Position numbers and translations under genes: made by a program. The notes beneath the pieces are model-generated. The model made no database searches. It saw only the letters and a program-made list of their open reading frames with translations, and was not told the DNA's origin. A stretch of DNA of 27,053 nt. Source: Caryophanales bacterium. GTDB taxonomy: Bacteria; Bacillota_I; Bacilli_A; RF39; UBA660. The stretch covers positions 1 through 27,053 of the forward strand of contig JAEEZV010000046.1 of NCBI GenBank assembly GCA_016291995.1, in the 5' to 3' direction. Positions 15,668 to 22,219 of this stretch are shown here, piece after piece (positions within the stretch are counted from its first letter, which is position 1; every line of letters begins with the position of its first letter).

Positions 15668-15690
15668 CAAATTCCAAGCATTCCTAGGCA

Positions 15691-15708
15691 TTTGACACAA
15701 ATTTGACA
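15691..15708. repeat. Direct repeat TTTGACA, 11-bp period, at an activator position
   Basis: Two copies of TTTGACA (15691-15697 and 15702-15708) are one helical turn apart. They end just upstream of the -35 position of the surface protein promoter, roughly -39 to -56 from its predicted start. Confidence 0.5.
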
Positions 15709-15712
15709 TATT

Positions 15713-15734
15713 AAAAAAGAACAGAAACTGTTCT
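15713..15734 (-). terminator. Terminator of the MBL-fold hydrolase gene
   Basis: AGAACAG (15734-15728) pairs with CTGTTCT (15724-15718) around a 3-base loop, followed by six U. It overlaps the stop codon 15733-15735. Confidence 0.85.
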
Positions 15735-16254
15735 AAAAATAATAATTATATTTTTTCTCATAACCTAATGTAGATTTATCACCATGACCAGGATATATTG
15801 TAATATCGTCATCATATTTTTTAATTTTATTAATACTTTCCTTCATAATAGTAAAATTACCACCTTCTAGATCACATCTTCCGATACTTTCTTTAAATAA
15901 AAAATCTCCTGTCATCATTACTTTTTCCCCTCTAAAGTAATAGCATACACTATCTGGTGTATGTCCTGATACAAATATAACTTCTATATTGAATGGTCCA
16001 ATTACCAATCTACCCTCTTTTAAATTATCATATCTATATACCGGATAATTAAATTTATTAACTATTTCATCAAGTGAGGCTATATGATCATTATGTCCAT
16101 GCGTAATAAGTATCCCAACAATATCTTTACCATTAATAAACTCTAGTATCTTATCTAATCCTTCACCAGGATCTACCAAAAGATATTTATTATTAGTCTC
16201 TAATAAATAGCAATTTTCTTGATATGCTCCAATCACTATCTTTTCTATTTTCAT
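15733..16254 (-). CDS. Metallo-beta-lactamase-fold hydrolase (glyoxalase II-like)
   Basis: A protein of 173 residues, short relative to the family (about 200). The metal-binding motif THGHNDH gives His52, His54, Asp56 and His57; further ligands are His98 (VSGHTPDS), Asp117 (MTGDFLF) and His157 (YPGHGDK). The N-terminus (GAYQENCYLLET) and the GDFLFKESIGRCDL segment are typical of the YqgX/GloB-like group, which hydrolyses thioesters such as S-lactoylglutathione-type substrates; the true substrate here is unknown, and a Firmicute would probably use another thiol. AGGAG lies seven bases before the ATG. Single-gene unit downstream of the thrS terminator. Confidence 0.88.
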   Translation of the reverse strand: MKIEKIVIGAYQENCYLLETNNKYLLVDPGEGLDKILEFINGKDIVGILITHGHNDHIASLDEIVNKFNYPVYRYDNLKEGRLVIGPFNIEVIFVSGHTPDSVCYYFRGEKVMMTGDFLFKESIGRCDLEGGNFTIMKESINKIKKYDDDITIYPGHGDKSTLGYEKKYNYYF

Positions 16255-16279
16255 ATTATCACTCCTAATAATATTATAT

Positions 16280-16308
16280 CAAAAAAAAGAATTAACTAAT
16301 TAATTCTT
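16280..16308 (-). terminator. Terminator of thrS
   Basis: AGAATTAA (16307-16300) pairs with TTAATTCT (16295-16288) around a 4-base loop, followed by eight U. The stop codon 16300-16302 is in the stem. Confidence 0.85.
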
Positions 16309-18054
16309 TTCTTTAATTTCTTTACTTACAAATTTAACAAACTCTTCAAGTCCAAGAGTTACTGATTCAGTAGAACCAAATCTCCTATAAGTAACTTTTT
16401 TACCATCTTTTTCTTTATCTCCAATAACTAAAGTTAATGGAATCTTATTCGTTTGACTTTCTCTCATCTTATAAGATAATTTTTCATCTCTATCATCTAG
16501 TTTAACTCTTACATTATTATCTTCTAATTCCTTAAATACTTCTTTGGCATATTCTAAATGGAATTCATTATTTACTGGAATAATATTTACTTGCGTTGGA
16601 CTTAACCATACTGGTAAATTACCTTTTGTTTCTTCAAGAATATATGCCATAAATCTATCTAATGAACCTAAAATAGCTCTATGAAGTACTACTGGAGTCT
16701 TTTTAACACCATCAGCATCTACATATTTTAAATCAAATTTAGCAGGTAAACAGAAATCTAACTGACATGTTGATAATGTATATTCATTTCCTACAGCTGG
16801 CTTAACATTAACATCAAGCTTAGGTCCATAGAATGCTGCTTCCCCAATCTCTTCAGTATATTCAATACCTAATTCATTAAGTACTTCTCTAAGTTCATTT
16901 TCAGCCTTATTCCACATCTCATCATCTGGATGATATTTTTCTTTATCTTCTGGATCTCTAAGTGATAAAACGCATCTATAATCCGTAATATGAAAATCTT
17001 TGTATACATCGAAAATTAAATCTACGACACTCTTAAATTCACTCTTAATTTGCTCAGGAGTTACAAATAAGTGAGCATCATTTTGGCAAAAATGTCTACC
17101 TCTTTCAATTCCCTTAACTGCTCCACTTGCTTCATATCTAAAATCATGAGCAATTTCACCAATTCTAATAGGTAAATCCTTATAAGAATGTAATTTATTA
17201 GCATATATCATCATATGATGCGGACAATTCATTGGTCTTAAAACAAATGATTCTCCTTCCATTTCCATAGCAGGAAACATATTTTCCTTATAATGATCCC
17301 AGTGACCACTAGTCTTATATAATTCAACAGTACCTACACAAGGAGTCATAACATGTTGATATCCTAATTTTCTTTCCTTATCTTTAATATAATTTTCTAA
17401 TTCTTGCCAAATAATATATCCATTTGGTAAAAACATTGGAAGTCCTTTACCAACCAAATCATCTGACATAAATATTTCTAAATCTTTACCTAATTTACGA
17501 TGATCTCTTTCCTTAGCTTCTTCAAGCAATCTAATATGTGCTAAAAGTTCTTCTTCCGTATCAAAGCATATACCATATATCCTTTGAAGCATCTTATTCT
17601 TAGCGTCACCCTTCCAATATGCTCCGCTTACTTTAAGTAATTTAAAATATTTAAGTTCTTTAACCGTTTCAACATGTGGTCCACGACATAAATCAGTAAA
17701 ATCACCTTGTGTATAACAAGATATTACTGTATCTTTTTCATCCATATTATTGATTAAATCTACTTTATATGGATCATCTTTAAACATTTCTAATGCTTCA
17801 GCTTTAGAAATTTCATGTCTAACTATTCTCTTACCATCTTTACTTATTTTCTTCATTTCTCTTTCGATAGCAAGTAAATCATCTTCTGTAATTACCTTAT
17901 CACCTAAATCGATGTCGTAGTAGAAACCCTCAGCAATAACAGGACCTACCCAAAACTTAGCTTCAGGATATAAATGTTTTACGGCTTGTGCCATCAAATG
18001 TGCACAACTATGGTTTTTTACACTTAATTTCTCGTCTTCTTTGATATTTATCAT
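16300..18054 (-). CDS. thrS: Threonine-tRNA ligase lacking the TGS domain
   Basis: A protein of 584 residues that charges tRNA-Thr. The editing domain is intact: HSCAH (His15, His19) and CRGPH (Cys123). The class II core follows, with zinc/active-site residues in MNCPHH (Cys277) and HLF (His328) and motif 2 RIGEIAHDFRYE, then the C-terminal anticodon-binding domain (VNIIPVNNEFHLEYAKEV to the end). The usual N-terminal TGS domain of about 60 residues is absent: the protein starts 14 residues before the editing-domain HxxxH. The ATG at 18054 has GGAGGAG upstream; the GTG at 18063 abuts that site. The gene overlaps the upstream 171-residue gene by 47 bases and is under T-box control. Confidence 0.97.
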   Translation of the reverse strand: MINIKEDEKLSVKNHSCAHLMAQAVKHLYPEAKFWVGPVIAEGFYYDIDLGDKVITEDDLLAIEREMKKISKDGKRIVRHEISKAEALEMFKDDPYKVDLINNMDEKDTVISCYTQGDFTDLCRGPHVETVKELKYFKLLKVSGAYWKGDAKNKMLQRIYGICFDTEEELLAHIRLLEEAKERDHRKLGKDLEIFMSDDLVGKGLPMFLPNGYIIWQELENYIKDKERKLGYQHVMTPCVGTVELYKTSGHWDHYKENMFPAMEMEGESFVLRPMNCPHHMMIYANKLHSYKDLPIRIGEIAHDFRYEASGAVKGIERGRHFCQNDAHLFVTPEQIKSEFKSVVDLIFDVYKDFHITDYRCVLSLRDPEDKEKYHPDDEMWNKAENELREVLNELGIEYTEEIGEAAFYGPKLDVNVKPAVGNEYTLSTCQLDFCLPAKFDLKYVDADGVKKTPVVLHRAILGSLDRFMAYILEETKGNLPVWLSPTQVNIIPVNNEFHLEYAKEVFKELEDNNVRVKLDDRDEKLSYKMRESQTNKIPLTLVIGDKEKDGKKVTYRRFGSTESVTLGLEEFVKFVSKEIKEKN

Positions 18055-18523
18055 GAATATCACTCTCCTCCATTTTTGTTATTTCTTTTCTTAATCTATA
18101 TTTTTTATTTTCGTATACTCCTCTTTTTACAAGTTCACTTTTAATAACTTTATAAAAACTTACTTTTCTCTTATACTTACTTAATAATTCACGTAATTTA
18201 TATGTTGGTATTTCACAAAGATCATTTAAGAATGTTTCATCATCAGAAACTGGTATATCCACTAATACCGTTCCAAGGGTTTCGGTAGGTTCAATTGCCA
18301 CTTTCTCCTCAGGGCAAATATAAGCACTCACTTTACCAAAAGTATCCTCAACACAAATTATTTCACCACTTGATACTTTATTTTTACTCCTTGATGCTTC
18401 TTTCTTGGTTGTTGGCTCAAGAAAATCAAAATTTTTTCTTATATCATCATGTGAACAACTAGCTGCTGGATCTAATTCTATACCATAGTAACTAGATAAG
18501 AATTTAAATATTGATATAGCCAT
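18008..18523 (-). CDS. Unknown 171-residue protein in the thrS transcript
   Basis: It follows the T-box directly, with a strong ribosome binding site (GGGAGGTTTTAAA), and overlaps thrS by 47 bases in another frame; the thrS ribosome binding site lies inside it. Three regions are visible: an N-terminal part (1-50), a beta-rich middle (GEIICVEDTFGKVSAYICPE ... LGTVLVDIPV, about 52-92) and a basic helical C-terminal part (YKLRELLSKYKRK ... FYKVIKSELVKRG, about 105-171) that resembles small nucleic-acid-binding helix-turn-helix or SAP-like modules. It has no resemblance to a TGS domain, so it is not a broken-off N-terminus of ThrRS. I do not recognise the family; a link to tRNA-Thr or amino-acid supply is inferred only from context. 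Confidence 0.7.
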   Translation of the reverse strand: MAISIFKFLSSYYGIELDPAASCSHDDIRKNFDFLEPTTKKEASRSKNKVSSGEIICVEDTFGKVSAYICPEEKVAIEPTETLGTVLVDIPVSDDETFLNDLCEIPTYKLRELLSKYKRKVSFYKVIKSELVKRGVYENKKYRLRKEITKMEESDIHDKYQRRREIKCKKP

Positions 18524-18545
18524 TTTAAAACCTCCCTATAATAAT

Positions 18546-18752
18546 GAAAAAAACACTCCCTCAAAAGGAGTGTTAATAACACGGTACCATCCTTAAATTT
18601 ACTTGATTAAAATAACGGCATAGCCGGCTATCCTTTCGGTAGCAACTCAAAGGTAGTAATCATATAACTAACTATTAGTTCGCACCAACCACTAACTCTC
18701 TTTAAATATCATTATATAATCGTGTCCTCATCACAGTTTTTCAAAAAATTAC
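18546..18752 (-). promoter_or_regulatory. T-box riboswitch, threonine-specific
   Basis: A complete leader. Stem I has ATTATATAAT (about 18720-18711) paired with GTTATATGAT, the terminal AGAGAGTTAGTGGTTGGTGCGAACTA-like region typical of T-boxes, and the specifier ACT (18657-18655, Thr) in the context ATT-ACT-ACCTTTGAG. The T-box proper, AAGGATGGTACCGTG (18594-18580), offers TGGT to the tRNA ACCA end. Its AAGGA can pair with TCCTT to form the antiterminator, competing with the terminator. Uncharged tRNA-Thr should allow expression of the 171-residue protein and ThrRS. Confidence 0.93.
18547..18573 (-). terminator. T-box regulated terminator
   Basis: ACACTCC (18573-18567) pairs with GGAGTGT (18559-18553), followed by seven U. 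The 5' arm shares TCCTT with the antiterminator. Confidence 0.92.
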
Positions 18753-18758
18753 AAGCCT

Positions 18759-18787
18759 ATTATAACTTAATTATTTAAAAATGTAAA
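18759..18787 (-). promoter_or_regulatory. sigma-A promoter of the thrS transcript
   Basis: TTTACA (18787-18782) and TATAAT (18764-18759) with a 17-base spacer; start near 18752, at the beginning of the T-box. Confidence 0.82.
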
Positions 18788-18791
18788 CAGT

Positions 18792-19127
18792 TTATTTTTC
18801 TTTAATACGTTTTTTTGCTTCTTTTTCCATAAGAAGAACATTTAACATCATAATAAACCGATACATTCCCGCATTTGCATATTTATTTACTCTTTGATGT
18901 TTTTCTTCTTCATTTAAAAAATAATTTTTAATTTTATTCTCAATATCTTTAACCATTTCCTTCGTTAATGATTCTGGATTAATTTCCTTTACGATTTCTT
19001 CGCATGTTATTATCCCTTGAATCATTCCAGAATCGCCAACTATCATCTCTTCAGCAATTATACATTTCAATTTCCAACTTCTATCTAATATTTCTAATGT
19101 TACATCATTAAGTTTTTCCTTTTCCAT
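18792..19127 (-). CDS. Small helical protein of unknown function
   Basis: A soluble protein of 111 residues, predicted mostly helical, with charged ends (MEKEKLNDVTLEIL ... MEKEAKKRIKEK) and a Met-rich hydrophobic patch (MYRFIMMLNVLLM). The start is the ATG at 19127 with TAGAGGTAGG upstream; an ATG at 19148 lies before that site. It has its own promoter between the tsf terminator and the gene and stops just ahead of the thrS promoter. Family not recognised; no signal peptide or catalytic motif. Confidence 0.6.
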   Translation of the reverse strand: MEKEKLNDVTLEILDRSWKLKCIIAEEMIVGDSGMIQGIITCEEIVKEINPESLTKEMVKDIENKIKNYFLNEEEKHQRVNKYANAGMYRFIMMLNVLLMEKEAKKRIKEK

Positions 19128-19146
19128 ACAACCTACCTCTAGTAAC

Positions 19147-19175
19147 ATTTTAACATTTTATTCATATCAAGTAAA
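19147..19175 (-). promoter_or_regulatory. Promoter of the 111-residue protein gene
   Basis: TTTACT (19175-19170) and extended -10 TGTTAAAAT (hexamer 19152-19147) with 17 bases between hexamers. The -35 lies just beyond the tsf terminator. Confidence 0.65.
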
Positions 19176-19202
19176 GAAAAAGAATATGCATTTGCATATT
19201 CT
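19174..19202 (-). terminator. Terminator of rpsB-tsf
   Basis: AGAATATGCA (19202-19193) pairs perfectly with TGCATATTCT (19190-19181) with a 2-base gap, followed by a U-rich tail. It overlaps the tsf stop codon 19201-19203. Confidence 0.75.
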
Positions 19203-20070
19203 ATCCATTTATTTGTTTCATAACTTCGTCAGCAAAATTTTCTTCTCTTTTTTCCATACCTTCGCCAACTTCATATCTAACGAATTCAAGTATCTTACTA
19301 TTCTTAGATTCAACATATTTATTAACTTTCATCTTATTTTCTTTAATAAATCCTTGATCTACCAAACAAACTTCTTCGTAGTACTTGTTAATTCTTCCGT
19401 TTACAATCATATCGATCTTACTTGGATCAAGTCCTTCATTTTCAGCTTGTTCTTTTAAGATACCTCTTTCTTTTTCTAACACATCTGCAGGAACATTTTC
19501 TCTATCCAAATATAAAGGTCTCATTGCAGCAACTTGCATTGCTATATCTTTAGCTACTTCATCTTCTCCAGATAGCTTAACTAAAGCAACAATCTTTCCT
19601 CCCATATGTGAATATGTTCCAAATACTTCATCATCATTTTTTGTAAGAAGCGCAAATCTTCTAAATGATAATTTTTCTCCGATTGTAGCTGTCTTTTCAA
19701 CAACTAATTCCTCGATTGTTTTTCCATCATGTGTTAATTTATTAGCTTCTTCAACTGTAGTAACATCAGAATCTAACACTGTTTCAGCAATTGCATCAAC
19801 TAAATTCTTGAATTCTTCATTCTTAGCAACGAAGTCTGTTTCAGAATTAACTTCTACAATAACAGCCTTATTACCATTAACTTTTGCAACAGCTAAACCT
19901 TCAGCAGCAATTCTTGATGCCTTTTTAGCAGCTTTAGAAATTCCTTTTTCTCTAAGCCAAGTAACTGCTTCATCCATATTACCATTAGTTGCTTCAAGTG
20001 CTTTCTTACAATCTAGCATTCCAGCACCAGTTACTTCTCTTAGTTCTTTTACCATACTTGCACTAATCAT
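19201..20070 (-). CDS. tsf: Elongation factor Ts
   Basis: A full-length 289-residue EF-Ts, the nucleotide exchange factor of EF-Tu. The N-terminal UBA-like module (VKELREVTGAGMLDCKKALE) is followed by LREKGISKAAKKASRIAAEG, the EF-Tu-contacting TDFVAKNEEF, and the core with HMGGKIVALVKL. It is 16 bases downstream of rpsB in the near-universal rpsB-tsf arrangement, with GGGTGG as ribosome binding site. Confidence 0.98.
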   Translation of the reverse strand: MISASMVKELREVTGAGMLDCKKALEATNGNMDEAVTWLREKGISKAAKKASRIAAEGLAVAKVNGNKAVIVEVNSETDFVAKNEEFKNLVDAIAETVLDSDVTTVEEANKLTHDGKTIEELVVEKTATIGEKLSFRRFALLTKNDDEVFGTYSHMGGKIVALVKLSGEDEVAKDIAMQVAAMRPLYLDRENVPADVLEKERGILKEQAENEGLDPSKIDMIVNGRINKYYEEVCLVDQGFIKENKMKVNKYVESKNSKILEFVRYEVGEGMEKREENFADEVMKQING

Positions 20071-20086
20071 TTTACCACCCTTTCTA

Positions 20087-21079
20087 TTATTTCAAAACTT
20101 CGATTAATTCATCTTTTTTCATTTTTGAATAGCCTTTGATTTCTTTCTTCTTAGCTAATTCTTTAAGTTCTGAAACTGTTAGTATTGTTAGATCAATCTT
20201 TGGAGCCTTTTCAGCTTTTGGAGCCTTTGGAGCTTCCTCTTTCTTTTCACTAACTTCTACTGGCTTTTCTACCTTTTCTTTTTTAGGTGCTTTTTCAGAA
20301 ACTTCTTTCTTTTCCTCTTTAACTTCTTCTTTTTCTTTCTTTTCATGAACTTTTACTTGCTTCTTACTTTCATCTTCAGTTAGATAATCAGTAAGTGGAA
20401 GATTTAATGCTTCAGCAGCACCATTATTAAGTACTCCAAGAATAACTTTAATAGATTTAACTGCATCGTCATTTCCAGGAATAACATAATCAATATTATC
20501 TGGATCACAGTTTGTATCAATTAAACCAAATACTGGAATACCTAATCTATTGGCTTCTCTTATTGCATTATATTCTTTTGTTGAATCAACAATAACAACA
20601 GCTTGTGGTAATTTATCCATTTCTCTAATACCACATAGATTCTTATTTAATTTTTCGTATTCCTTCTTAAGTCCTACGACTTCTTTCTTAGGTAACTTAT
20701 CAAATGTACCATCTGTTTCCATTTTTTCAATCTTCTCAAGATAATATACTCTATTTCTGATAGTCTTAAAGTTAGTTAATGTTCCACCTAACCACCTTTC
20801 AGTCATATAGTACATTCCAGTTCTAGTTGCTTCTTCCTTACAAACTTCTTGAGCTTGTTTCTTTGTACCAACGAAAAGTATCTTTCCACCATCCTCAACA
20901 ATCTTCTTGATTGCATTGTAAGCTTCTTCTAACTTTTCACTAGTCTTTTGTAAGTCCATGATATAAATATCATCTCTTGTAGAATAAATATATTCTTTCA
21001 TTTTTGGATTCCATCTCTTAGTTTGATGTCCGAAATGAACTCCAGCTTCTAATAAGTAACTCATCGCTACTACTGCCAT
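20087..21079 (-). CDS. rpsB: 30S ribosomal protein S2 with C-terminal extension
   Basis: S2 core at residues 1-235 is typical: MSYLLEAGVHFGHQTKRWNP, FVGTKKQAQ, TERWLGGTLTNF and VFGLIDTNCDPD. Beyond the usual end there is a Lys/Glu/Pro-rich linker (about 236-293) and a compact C-terminal module (296-330, LTVSELKELAKKKEIKG ... KKDELIEVLK) that looks like a SAP/HeH or Rho-N-type helix-extended-loop-helix domain. The extension lengthens the protein by about 90 residues over B. subtilis S2. Strong AAAGGAGG ribosome binding site. First gene of rpsB-tsf. Confidence 0.97.
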   Translation of the reverse strand: MAVVAMSYLLEAGVHFGHQTKRWNPKMKEYIYSTRDDIYIMDLQKTSEKLEEAYNAIKKIVEDGGKILFVGTKKQAQEVCKEEATRTGMYYMTERWLGGTLTNFKTIRNRVYYLEKIEKMETDGTFDKLPKKEVVGLKKEYEKLNKNLCGIREMDKLPQAVVIVDSTKEYNAIREANRLGIPVFGLIDTNCDPDNIDYVIPGNDDAVKSIKVILGVLNNGAAEALNLPLTDYLTEDESKKQVKVHEKKEKEEVKEEKKEVSEKAPKKEKVEKPVEVSEKKEEAPKAPKAEKAPKIDLTILTVSELKELAKKKEIKGYSKMKKDELIEVLK

Positions 21080-21183
21080 TTTAATTCCTCCTTTTGTTTA
21101 ATCTTCCAAGTATCTCTTCTCTATCTGCCACCTATTGGCACTAGGCATTTAGATCAACACTTGTGCTATTTTTCTGAAAAGCC
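21080..21183 (-). promoter_or_regulatory. Candidate autoregulatory leader of rpsB
   Basis: About 100 bases of 5' leader with strong pairing options: TGCCA-ATAGG-TGGCA as a perfect 5-bp hairpin, and an alternative TGCC...GGCA pairing extended by ATC...GAT. The sequence around TGCCTAGTGCC allows mutually exclusive folds. There is no terminator, so control would be at translation. That S2 binds it is inference. Confidence 0.4.
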
Positions 21184-21189
21184 ATACTT

Positions 21190-21218
21190 ATATTAACATA
21201 AAATTATAACTATTTCAA
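21190..21218 (-). promoter_or_regulatory. Promoter of rpsB-tsf
   Basis: TTGAAA (21218-21213) and extended -10 TGTTAATAT (hexamer 21195-21190), 17-base spacer. Divergent from the orphan gene promoter 18 bases away. Confidence 0.75.
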
Positions 21219-21235
21219 TAGATTTATTAGTTAAC

Positions 21236-21264
21236 TTGCAACAAAATATTTATTATGTTATACT
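21236..21264 (+). promoter_or_regulatory. Promoter of the 291-residue protein gene
   Basis: TTGCAA (21236-21241), 17-base spacer, extended -10 TGTTATACT (hexamer 21259-21264). Very close to consensus; start near 21271. Confidence 0.82.
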
Positions 21265-21298
21265 ATTTTTGAAACAACATCTACAGGGAGTTGATAAT

Positions 21299-22174
21299 AT
21301 GAAAAAAAGCATAATAAGCAGAGATGAACTTTATAACATTTGGTGTGACTATGATATACTTCAAAAAATATCATACATTCTAGCTAGAAAAATTGATCTA
21401 ATTAACAGAAGTATAAACAATCGCTTAGATAAAGATATGGCATTTAAATATCGCTTTAATTTATGTGATATAGATTGTGTCCCCAAAGAATTTGGTCTAA
21501 ATTTCATAAATCTATATAAGGAATTTCAAAAAAGCACCAAGCCAGATGAAATATATAATATTATAAAGGAAATAAAGAAATTGCTAATAAAGTATTACAA
21601 ATGGGATAATTACTACTTTGACGATTATGAAATAGGAATAATTAATATTGCTTTAGGTGAAGGTGGAGATATTAAATATATAAATGATTTTGATAGCGGA
21701 GAATACAACCCAAATCATATACGAAAATTCAAAATTAAATATTCAAAGCCCAAAGATAGACTTAACGAAGAAGACGAAAACGAATTGTTAGATCATTGGA
21801 ATAAAACCGGATTATTTATATATGTGCTAGATAACTTAAAGGATTTATCAAACAGAATAATTAGTGACATATATATGTCAAATGATTTTTCAAAAAAAGA
21901 TAAAATAAATATCATAGAAAACTATAAAAAATATTGTCAGATACTGTTCTCAGAAAAAGAAATGGATGTTTCTGTTTTATTTAACACAATCTGCGATCTA
22001 TACTATTTTATGATGGAAAATATTCCTGATGATCTTTGTAAAGATAGTTTAGTAGCAATAGAAAGAATGTTTTCTTACAAAAAAAGAGATGTTTTTGATG
22101 ACATGGAAACATATAGAGAAACTGTAAGAGATTATATGAGAAGAACAAGTCATAAAAAATTCAGAACAGCATAA
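21299..22174 (+). CDS. Unknown 291-residue cytoplasmic protein
   Basis: A soluble protein without signal peptide or membrane helix, rich in Asp, Lys, Tyr and Asn, mostly predicted helical. Notable stretches are KYYKWDNYYFDDYEIGIINI (about 95-114) and a basic C-terminus (YRETVRDYMRRTSHKKF). The start is the ATG at 21299 with GGGAGTTG upstream; the in-frame codon at 21236 lies in the promoter. It is one of two plus-strand genes, monocistronic, with a near-consensus promoter and a strong terminator, between rpsB-tsf and ymfFH. I recognise no family or catalytic motif. Confidence 0.72.
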   Translation: MKKSIISRDELYNIWCDYDILQKISYILARKIDLINRSINNRLDKDMAFKYRFNLCDIDCVPKEFGLNFINLYKEFQKSTKPDEIYNIIKEIKKLLIKYYKWDNYYFDDYEIGIINIALGEGGDIKYINDFDSGEYNPNHIRKFKIKYSKPKDRLNEEDENELLDHWNKTGLFIYVLDNLKDLSNRIISDIYMSNDFSKKDKINIIENYKKYCQILFSEKEMDVSVLFNTICDLYYFMMENIPDDLCKDSLVAIERMFSYKKRDVFDDMETYRETVRDYMRRTSHKKFRTA

Positions 22175-22182
22175 ACCTTAAT

Positions 22183-22215
22183 TAAAAAAGCACCACTTAA
22201 AAATGGTGTTTTTTA
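22183..22215. terminator. Bidirectional terminator between convergent genes
   Basis: CACCA (22191-22195) pairs with TGGTG (22204-22208), extended by a G-T pair and an A run facing a T run, so that U runs follow the hairpin on both strands. It serves the 291-residue gene and ymfH. Confidence 0.82.
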
Positions 22216-22219
22216 ATAC

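Noticed and set aside
18008..18523. Possibility that the 171-residue frame is the broken-off N-terminal TGS part of thrS
   Set aside because: It has its own strong ribosome binding site, the thrS start has another, and its sequence has no TGS pattern; ThrRS is otherwise intact.
19385..20107. Long plus-strand open frame (240 codons) antisense to tsf
   Set aside because: It lies wholly opposite the highly conserved EF-Ts gene, is Ser/Thr/Leu-rich as expected for the reverse of Lys/Glu/Ala codons, and has no ribosome binding site or family resemblance.
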